This document shows, piece after piece, positions 57,023-64,000 of a stretch of 64,000 bases of DNA; position 1 is the stretch's first letter; every line of letters starts with the position of its first letter. Below the pieces are notes generated by a model that was not told the origin of the DNA, ran no database searches, and worked only from the letters and a program-made list of their open reading frames with translations. The stretch is from Gaeumannomyces sp. JS-464. Taxonomy: Eukaryota > Ascomycota > Sordariomycetes > Magnaporthales > Magnaporthaceae. The position numbers and the translations under genes are program-made. The stretch is from positions 1,302,001 to 1,366,000 of the forward strand of contig NGZR01000005.1 in NCBI GenBank assembly GCA_002197995.1. The letters are read 5' to 3'.

Positions 57023-58597
57023 CTAGCGGAGGCGGCCGGACACGTAGTCTCCAAAGCCCGTGTCCCTCTTGCTGCACCACAAGCTCGGGCCAACCCAATC
57101 GCTGCCCCAGTCGCTCCCGTCGTATGTGTACGCAGGGAGGACGCGGGCTGTCATTGCGGCGGCGGCCGGCACATAGTGCGAAGGACCGGGGTTGACGGCG
57201 CCGCCAGGGGCGGGGGAGAAGGGAGAAGCGCCAGGGCCCGGCTCGTTGGCGCTGGCCTCGGCGATATGAGGCTGTACGCGGAGCGAGGGTGGACCTGAGG
57301 AGGCGGCAGCACTCGGGCTGCTGCCACCACCCATCTCGACCTCGGGAGAAGCAAAGCCGGCAGCGGTGGACGCTACCGGACCTGGGCTGTCACCATAGCT
57401 GCCGTCGCCGACCTCCACATCCAGCGAGGAGAAGCTCGCAGCAACCGAGGCCGCCGGGCTTCGACTTCTAAGCCTGTCCCTATCGTCACGACCCTCAACC
57501 TCTTGACGGCAGCAGGCGGCGGGCAAGTGCTGGCGGCGCCGTCTGCCTGCCGAGGCGCAGTTGCTATTGTCGTTGTTGTTGGGGTAGCGCTCCTCCATCC
57601 CACACTCGGGGACGGCCTGCAGCCGTCGCGTGCCCTGGCGGTGACGTGATACTAAAGAGGCGCGGGTCGGTGCGGGCCGGGACGGCTCAAACAGCACGGG
57701 GTGGCTCCAGAGCGCAGCGGCGCGGGCATCCTCGGCGCTGGCCGTCGTGGTCGTGACCGCGCCGCGCCGAACCGCCGGGCGAGCTGGGGCCCGGGCTGAA
57801 GCCCCGCCATGCTCCTCCTCCTTCTCTGCCGCAGCCGCTTCTCTTGGTCCAGGTTGCCAGCCGCGCTCCGGGGTTGCCGCTTGGTGTCGCCGCTGTCTTT
57901 GCTGATGCTGCTGCTCCTGGTCGACGTGGCAGGGAGACATCGAGCGGGACTTGTAGCTGCCGGCAGGCTTCGGCCGGGCGGGGTCGTAGGAGGTTCGGGG
58001 AGAGATTTCGGCGTCGCTATCCTCGTTTGGGTGGTACGTGTCAGCCTGAAATGGCTCCGTGCTGCTCCAGGGCTGCTCGCGGCCGGTCGACGGGGCTGGT
58101 GACGGGCCGACAAAGGGGCGTTCCACGGCTTCTGACGCCAGGCCCTCGGGGAGGCCGTGTTTGGAGCCGGTCAGGACCGGCTCACTGTAGCACGAGCAGC
58201 TCGACCCGTAGGAGGACCCACGACGACGGCGACCAAAGCTCCAGCCCGAGAACAGGCCCGACGACTCCTTCGTCTCTCTGGCGCCGCCGCTGGTGGGGGT
58301 GCTGCACCCGTGGAAGCTCCCGAAAAACGACGCCCTCACGCCAGTAGCGGTGTTGTCGCTCTGGCCGTCGCTGCGGCGCCGGCCGATCTCGGGCGCCGAC
58401 TCCCGGCGCGAAGACACCACGGCACCGCCCAGCTGCACCTGGAGATGGGGCGGGATATCGAGCTCCTCGCGGCTCGGCGAGCACCCCAGCCAGCCTGACA
58501 TCCTCCTCAGGCTGTCCTTGGTTCTCTCGAGGGCTCCGGGAGTGTCGTCGCCGGGGCTCCAAGCCCGTCCGCGGTAGTGCTCGTTGTCGCCAGCCAT
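57023..58597 (-). CDS. Lineage-specific Ser/Arg/Pro-rich protein (unknown function)
   Basis: 524 residues in one intact exon from the ATG at 58597 (MAGDNEHYRGRAWSPGDDTP). No recognised domain. An N-terminal block (LERTKDSLRRMSGWLGCSPSREELDIPPHLQVQ) looks conserved, then come long Ser/Gly/Arg-rich linkers with Gln-rich and Asn-rich patches, and a distinct C-terminus (LPAYTYDGSDWGSDWVGPSLWCSKRDTGFGDYVSG) with aromatic residues. The open frame continues upstream to 58954 without being needed. Composition and codon bias suggest a real gene, probably disordered; regulation or scaffold roles are guesses. Confidence 0.65.
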   Translation of the reverse strand: MAGDNEHYRGRAWSPGDDTPGALERTKDSLRRMSGWLGCSPSREELDIPPHLQVQLGGAVVSSRRESAPEIGRRRSDGQSDNTATGVRASFFGSFHGCSTPTSGGARETKESSGLFSGWSFGRRRRGSSYGSSCSCYSEPVLTGSKHGLPEGLASEAVERPFVGPSPAPSTGREQPWSSTEPFQADTYHPNEDSDAEISPRTSYDPARPKPAGSYKSRSMSPCHVDQEQQHQQRQRRHQAATPERGWQPGPREAAAAEKEEEHGGASARAPARPAVRRGAVTTTTASAEDARAAALWSHPVLFEPSRPAPTRASLVSRHRQGTRRLQAVPECGMEERYPNNNDNSNCASAGRRRRQHLPAACCRQEVEGRDDRDRLRSRSPAASVAASFSSLDVEVGDGSYGDSPGPVASTAAGFASPEVEMGGGSSPSAAASSGPPSLRVQPHIAEASANEPGPGASPFSPAPGGAVNPGPSHYVPAAAAMTARVLPAYTYDGSDWGSDWVGPSLWCSKRDTGFGDYVSGRLR

Positions 58598-59954
58598 TGT
58601 CTCGGGGCGGAAACTCGGATATGGACGGCGGGGTGGTTGAAACGGGGTATAACGTATACAGGCAGGTGGCGATGAAAGAGCTGGCAATGGATTGCAACCG
58701 AGCGCTGTGTTTGACGTTCGTCGTCGCCGGCGACTGGAGCTGCTGTCGATGTGATCAAGTGTATATATAATCCGGACCGGACACAAAAGAAACGAGCCCT
58801 GGAAATGGGCGTAGCGGCTTTTGGCCTGGCGAGACAGAAGGGAGGCATCTTGGTCAAGAGCGCCGTCGATGCCCCCTGTTTTATCATTGCCGTCTCCTCG
58901 TGTGTGTCGGTATCCGTGTTTCTTTGTCCGGAAACAAGAAGACAATGAGAACAATGGCGTGATCTGCTGCCCTGTGGTCCAAGGCTGTCATATCCCAAAA
59001 AACCAGCACAAACAAAGAGATTCACCTGCCCTGACCATAAACCCTGTCGCCTCTGATGCGCGTTGAACCAAAGGCTCAAAGAACCCAGAAGTTTACAGGG
59101 TGCTGCGGTGCATATATTGCCAAAGCGTATAACGCTAGCGACAAAGCAACTGGTCAAAGGATAGGAACTACCTATCCAGCTATGTCTAGAAGGATGTGAG
59201 TAATCCTGTTCCTCAGTAAAGGGACGACCCGCCATGTACTGACAGGCGCAGTCTCGCAACCCGCTTCACGCATCACCACTTCACCACTTGGAGATCATTT
59301 CATTGTTACCGTCCGATACCTTGATGTGAGTACTAGCTGTTTCCACCCGGGTGACACACCGGCTGTAGAACCGAGAACCTATCGATGTAGACGTATAGCT
59401 TCCAGAACCACGCCAAATTATCAGTATAAGATATGCTGATAAAGAAATGTGGCCCTGTCCATCATGGGGAAAAGCCAAAATTCCGTAGCTCCCTCCCCAT
59501 CCGGGGCCATAGCCGTTTTCCATACCGTTGCCCGAGAAAGACGAGCGAGAGAGAAAGAGACCATGCTTGAAGACTGTTTTGTGCATTTCAAAAGACCATG
59601 TAGAAAAAAACTCATCGAGCAGGAACCGTTTTTGTAGTGCCTTGTACAACACCAGTCGCAAGGAAAATAGAGCAGAAAAAAAGAAAAGGTTGATCCCGGT
59701 ATTTGCCGGCGAGTGGGAACTCATTCAGGGCTCCTCCTCCCCACAGGCCGACTCTACCAGCCCAAGGGACAAAGAAACATGTCCTGCCAGCCATTCGGCT
59801 GAAGGTCATCTCCAGAACGTGTATACCGCCTCGCCGATTCGCCGATTCGCTCCCCTCCTGTTGATTAGACGGAGGGGCAATGGCGACAAAGGGGATTCAT
59901 GGGTTTGTCTTCCCATATCTCACGGAAGACGGATTTTGAGCTGACGTTGGCCGC
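58598..59954. other. Intergenic: promoter of the 57-kb gene and Stm1 downstream region
   Basis: 1.36 kb between two minus-strand genes. A TATATATAA-like run at 58762-58770 lies about 165 bases upstream of the ATG at 58597. The stretch 59280-59950 shows no gene beyond the expected Stm1 3' untranslated region. Confidence 0.5.
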
Positions 59955-61690
59955 TTAGCTGCCGAGGCTGGGGAACGCCGAGGTGTCGCTCGTGTTGATG
60001 GGCTGGCTAGCGCCGCCGCCACGGGGACCGCCACGGCCACCGCGGAAGTCACCACCACCACGTCCACGGCCCTCGCCGCGACCACGACCGCGGAAGTCGC
60101 CGCGCGCACCGCCACGGGGGCCGCCACGGCCACCACCACCGCGGGGGCGGTCCTGCTCAACAAAGCGCTGGTCGATGTCGACGACCTGCTTGACCTTGCG
60201 CTCACGCTCACGCTTGGCCTTGCCCCTAGAGCCGGCGATGAAGTCCTCGTCATCATCTTTAACCAGGGGCTTGGCAGCGACCCACTCCTTCTTGAGCTTC
60301 GAGCCCTCGTTGGCCTTACGGACTTTAAGCTCGCCTTCCAGGGCAAGCTTCTTTTCGGCGAGCTGGGCGAGGTAGTCGGCGTACGAGACGCTCTTGTCCT
60401 CCTCGACGGGGGGCTCGTTCTCGTCAACGGCCTCGTCTACATCGTGCTCCTTCTGAGCCTGGGCCTCGCCGGCCTGCTCGTCCTTCAGCTCAGCCTCGCC
60501 CTCAGTGGCGCCCCAGGACTGGGCAGCCTGCTTCTCCGAGCCGCTGAGACATTGTGTCAGCACAAGTCCGGTCAACGAGATAGCATTGGCCGTTGATTGG
60601 CAGACAGAAACCTTACCTAGGAAGGCCCTTGGTGTGGCGGTCGTCACGCTCGCGGGGGAAGCGCGCGCCACGGCCTAATTGCGCCCAAAGTCAGTACCCG
60701 AAATTCAACGTGGGGCTCGGCACCCCGCCGTGCCCATTTTTATGCCTGGTCAAGGCAGCGCAAAATGAGGGGAAAGGCTTCGCGTACCTCCACGGCCACG
60801 GCCGCCGCGACCACCATGGCCAGAGCCGTCATCGGTGGGCTTGCTTCGGTTGCGGTCAGAGCCGGCGTTGCGGTCACGGAAGGCTAGATAGTGGAGAGTA
60901 AAGTTAACAACCGCATTACTGGACTCTTGGGATTACAGCCCGCATCTCTGCGATAGCTGTTCTATCCAAGATAGCTCTATAGTCGCGCGGGGTACGGAAT
61001 CATAGTGCGCACCTCCCTCGTTGCCACCCGGGCCACGGCGGACGCCACCAGCAAGGGGAGCATTGCCCCTGGGACGCTCATCGCCAGCGTTGCGCTTGGT
61101 CGTGTGGGTCGACGCCTTGTCGACGGTCTTCACGGGCGCCTTGGGGGTGTCCGAGTCCTCCTCGTCATTGCCTGTACGGATGGAAGAGACGACGAGGGTC
61201 AGTAGGCGGGCCACGAATTGCGGCAAACATGGAACGAAATCCACTATGGGACCGAATCGGTTGCTGGTGGGCGAGCGGGCATACCGAGGAGGGCATAGAT
61301 GTTCTGTAGAGCAAAGAGTATGCGCCAGTTAGTATGGTCTCTTCTATCTTTTGACAATATGCGCATAGTTTTCTGTGCCAATGCCCCGCGCCGACGACGC
61401 CTTTGACGGTGACCTCAGCCATTGCCTGCTGCCGCGACAATGCCCATCCATTGACCCCAGCCATTGGCCCATCCATGTGGCGGGGTAGAAGACGCATGGG
61501 GAGGGGCGATGCGAAAACCCTCGAGATATTCGAAGACGGCGCTTCGTCGAGGGCGATGGCAGAGCGCAGGGCCACCGGCGAGCGGATGGGTAGCTGCGGC
61601 GGGCAGCTGTCGAAGGCATCAAGGAAGACAAAAACAGGCACACAAAGTATCAAAAAAAACAATACTGACCTTGGACTCGACTGCACTCAT
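59955..61690 (-). CDS. STM1: Stm1/HABP4-type ribosome-associated, RNA-binding protein
   Basis: 313 residues in six exons: 61690-61670, 61303-61285, 61171-61013, 60883-60788, 60674-60617 and 60543-59955; all phases match. Starts MSAVESKNIYALLGNDEEDSD, the conserved Stm1 N-terminus; the middle (ARFPRERDDRHTKGLPSGSEKQAAQSWG) is the hyaluronan/mRNA-binding family signature shared with SERBP1, and the tail is RGG-rich ending AFPSLGS. Yeast Stm1 binds the mRNA channel of idle 80S ribosomes and preserves them during starvation. The two first exons are only 21 and 19 bases. Many early introns are typical of highly expressed ribosome-related genes. No frame error. Confidence 0.93.
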
Positions 61691-62889
61691 CTTGACGCCG
61701 GGGTCAATTCGCCTTTAAAGAAAGGCGTACCGAAGTTTGCGACACTCAGTGGTAGGCTTTGGGGGTGGATGACACGCCTAACAGGACATGTCAAGGAGAG
61801 AGATTCAGTGCACAAAGCAGGTGGTTAGGTTTCCTGTGGTGTTGGCCCTACGAGGAAGGAGATGCGGGCGGAAGTTGTGTGGTTCTTGCTGGGCGTAGTG
61901 GCAGGGTTGGGAAAACCTGAATTCGCGGCCCCGTTGATGGCTCGAGCTTCGGGCTTTTTTTTTCTTTGTGTTTTTTTTTCCTTCGCCCACACTCGACTTG
62001 CTGGGGAGAGGCTCAAGTCCACAACTTTGTCCGGCTCGCTTAAACTCAAACGGATTTTTCAAAAATTCCTGCTGCTGGGAAAAAGCGCGCGCACCAAAAA
62101 GACCAGACCAGATCGAAATATTGTCGTTCTCCACTCTTTTTTCTCTTTGTTTGGGGTTGTGGTGCACGGACCAGCATAATAGCTCCTTAGGGTTCGGTGC
62201 TGGCAGCTGTCAGCACGATGACGAACGCATCGAGTCTCTGCTTTGCATTTCAGCGGGTGAGCCCCCCAACCAGCCGTGGGACAGCCACCTGCAGGTGATT
62301 CGACGCAAGAGCCTGGTGCCGACATGCCTAGCTGCCCACAAGCATGTCTTAGTAAGCTCCCGTGGCAGAAGACAGACACCTGTGCCAGGGGCACCGAGAC
62401 GTCAAAGTTGGCTGGCCAGCAGCCTTTCTCTGGGACCCCCTCAAGCACATATTCCACTACCACCTCTAAGCTTCGTTACATCAGCTCATCTGATCTCCCA
62501 CGTGATCCCCTCGCGCTCTGGTGTGCCTGCATACTGCGGCAAGGTCTCACGAGGTCTCAGACCGCACAGGCATGTCTTCGCCCAAGTCCGTATAAGTCGT
62601 TGGTGGCGTCGGGGAGCGTGACGACAACGAGCCGCGACGAGACGACGTGAGGGTGGTGCGATCCAAATACATACACTGCTGCATCTTAACAACAAGTGAT
62701 CCGAACTTTCTCGACTCTCTGACGAGGACACGAGGATATACCGGGAGGGAGGCAGACCACAAGACTGGACTCTATGACACGTCAAGGATGGCTGGAGGAG
62801 CTACGGATCACAAGAACAAGACTATCTAGGTCCTCCCCTGGACCAGGACAGGACTGCGGTGGCGCTGTCTTTCTACGAACTCGGCACAA

Positions 62890-63566
62890 GTCTCCGGTAT
62901 CGGAGGTGTGGGGAATGTCGCCATCTCGCCCTCGATGCCGAGGCGAACGAGTCTTGATCAGCCGTTTCGGCCCGGAGTGCCGAGGGACCCTCACGGGGAG
63001 GCCAAGGAAACAGACGCCTTGGCGGGCCGTGCGTCTTCGCCGATATCATCGTCACCGGCGCGGCCGAAGCCCCGGGGCCCGCGGGAGACCGCGGAGCCTT
63101 GGAGCCGTGTTCACGATCTTGAGGGTTTCCTTGGCACCTAGGGAGAAAACGCGCCGCGTAATGTGGTAGGTGCCTGCTTTGCCGATCGCGATCTCGGGTG
63201 ACCGGCCGCTTACTTTGGGGCCCTCCATACAGCAGGGGCAAAGTTGCTGGGCGCTCTGCAGAGATGCGGTTGAGTCATCGAGGAGACGGGCAACCTACTG
63301 AGTGATGTGGAATCTGGGCTCTTGCTGTTCAATGGCTCGGTCCAATGTGGGTAGGTTTGTTCTTCATCGCTTGGCAGATGCTGTGGGAGGCTATGACGGC
63401 CTCGTCCACTTGGATCAGGATGAGGGGACCACGGGTTCGAAATTGAACGATCAAGTCGTTGTGCAAAGGTGTCGAAGGAGCAAGAGTGTCTGTGCCATTG
63501 GAGACAGGCCGCTTTGGGAGGTGGTACGTCTGGATAGCTTCGTTTCGTCGCTCATTTCGGAGCTCG
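62890..63566 (-). pseudogene. Possible gene or gene remnant, unknown family
   Basis: Protein-like pieces in several minus-strand frames: MSDETKLSRRTTSQSGLSP from the ATG at 63566, then RTRGPLILIQVDEAVIASHS, then QQLCPCCMEGPK, then SPEIAIGKAGTYHITRRVF with SLGAKETLKIVN, then FGRAGDDDIGEDARPAK. They follow one another in order but need at least three frame changes or introns (a CTGCAG acceptor near 63259 and a GTAAGC near 63218 are possible borders). I recognise no family. It may be a decayed gene, an error-ridden gene, or coincidence. Confidence 0.3.
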
Positions 63567-63712
63567 ATAAATGATGCTGGGAAGGATCCACCAAAAATCT
63601 CTTTCTTGCTTCCTCTCCCTTCCATCTCTTCTGGGGTGGGTGGTCGGCTCGTATCCTTGGCCCGGGCGGGAGGCAGGCAAAACGCAGAAGAGGACGAAAA
63701 CACAGCCAGGAA

Positions 63713-63820
63713 GCGAAAACGCAGAAGCACCACGATGTGCCAAAACGCAACAGGGGTTGGCGAGGTCGAAAACGCTGAGAAGACGCAGAGGAAACGCAAT
63801 GGACGCTTCTGCGTTTTCGC
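63713..63820. repeat. Perfect 15-base inverted repeat amid AAAACGC motifs
   Basis: Left arm 63713-63727 (GCGAAAACGCAGAAG) and right arm 63806-63820 are exact reverse complements, separated by 78 bases. Further AAAACGC copies lie at about 63680, 63743 and 63770 (the first also continues as AGAAG). The set lies about 110-260 bases upstream of the putative ATG at 63566. Confidence 0.85.
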
Positions 63821-64000
63821 AAAATGGGGTCCTTGGGCACCTTTAAGGCAACGCCCAGGTACCAGCCCCAATGTACCGACCGCACGACCAGGGGGGAAGG
63901 TCAGCCAGCACGGCCAAGCCCACCCAGCCCACCGCAAGCTGCTGGAGAATTTTTCCAGGGCAGCAACCGCACTGGCTGATGGTTGCCAAGGAAGAAGCCC

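Larger units (their letters stand above)
61691..64000. other. Right-end region, no firm gene
   Basis: Contains the Stm1 promoter (61691 to about 62170) and poorly resolved sequence beyond. A possible minus-strand coding remnant (62890-63566) and an inverted repeat (63713-63820) are listed separately. Confidence 0.4.

Noticed and set aside
1..64000. Repeat-induced point mutation (RIP) as the cause of broken genes
   Set aside because: The breaks are one-base insertions or deletions in conserved frames, not C-to-T changes, and there are no AT-rich mutated blocks.
1..64000. tRNA, 5S rRNA or CRISPR arrays
   Set aside because: I looked for GGTTCGAATCC-like T-arms on both strands and for spaced repeats and found none with supporting stems; a covariance-model scan would be decisive.

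Overview
The window is nuclear DNA of a filamentous ascomycete, most likely a Sordariomycete. The evidence is short introns (57 to 141 bases in most genes, one of 516) with GT..AG borders and CTAAC/CTGAC-like branch sites, GC-rich third codon positions, and ascomycete-specific families: Cps1/DIP2, a PXB/DUF3818 protein, a LAMMER kinase and a class II cAMP phosphodiesterase. I could not fix a genus. I saw no tRNA, rRNA, CRISPR array or recognisable transposon.

Layout from left to right: start of an App1-like phosphatidate phosphatase (minus, cut by the window edge); Drs1 DEAD-box helicase (minus); PXB/DUF3818 protein (minus); flavin-reductase-like protein (plus); class II cAMP phosphodiesterase (minus); a lineage-specific protein (minus, 16.5-18.9 kb); the large Cps1/DIP2 adenylate-forming protein (plus, 21.1-27.0 kb); a weak small-gene candidate (27.5-28.1 kb); a BTB-type protein (minus); long-form tRNase Z (plus); a low-complexity lineage-specific protein (minus, 36.2-39.0 kb); a six-exon LAMMER kinase (minus); an 8.6-kb stretch without a recognisable gene (42.9-51.5 kb); sideroflexin (minus); a vacuolar-type MFS transporter (plus); another lineage-specific protein (minus, 57.0-58.6 kb); an Stm1/HABP4 ribosome-associated protein with two micro-exons (minus); and a poorly resolved tail with possible gene remnants and an inverted repeat.

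The genes do not form one pathway. Most are conserved housekeeping genes: ribosome biogenesis (Drs1), ribosome preservation (Stm1), tRNA 3' processing (tRNase Z), lipid metabolism (App1, DIP2), mitochondrial transport (sideroflexin) and signalling (cAMP phosphodiesterase, LAMMER kinase). The only adenylate-forming gene is a DIP2-type protein, so this is not a secondary-metabolite cluster.

A striking property of the sequence itself is that nine otherwise conserved or continuous genes are broken by single-base insertions or deletions, usually in short homopolymers and mostly clustered, while other genes of 1.6 to 3.3 kb are clean. Exon-length arithmetic supports isolated one-base errors. I read these as probable assembly or sequencing errors, and conceptual translation needs correction at the listed points. 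I did not find a convincing new multi-gene system. The best leads are a five-codon uORF whose stop overlaps the tRNase Z start, the vacuolar sorting signal in the MFS transporter, the gene-free 8.6 kb with its G-quadruplex motif and oriented poly-A runs, and the terminal inverted repeat.
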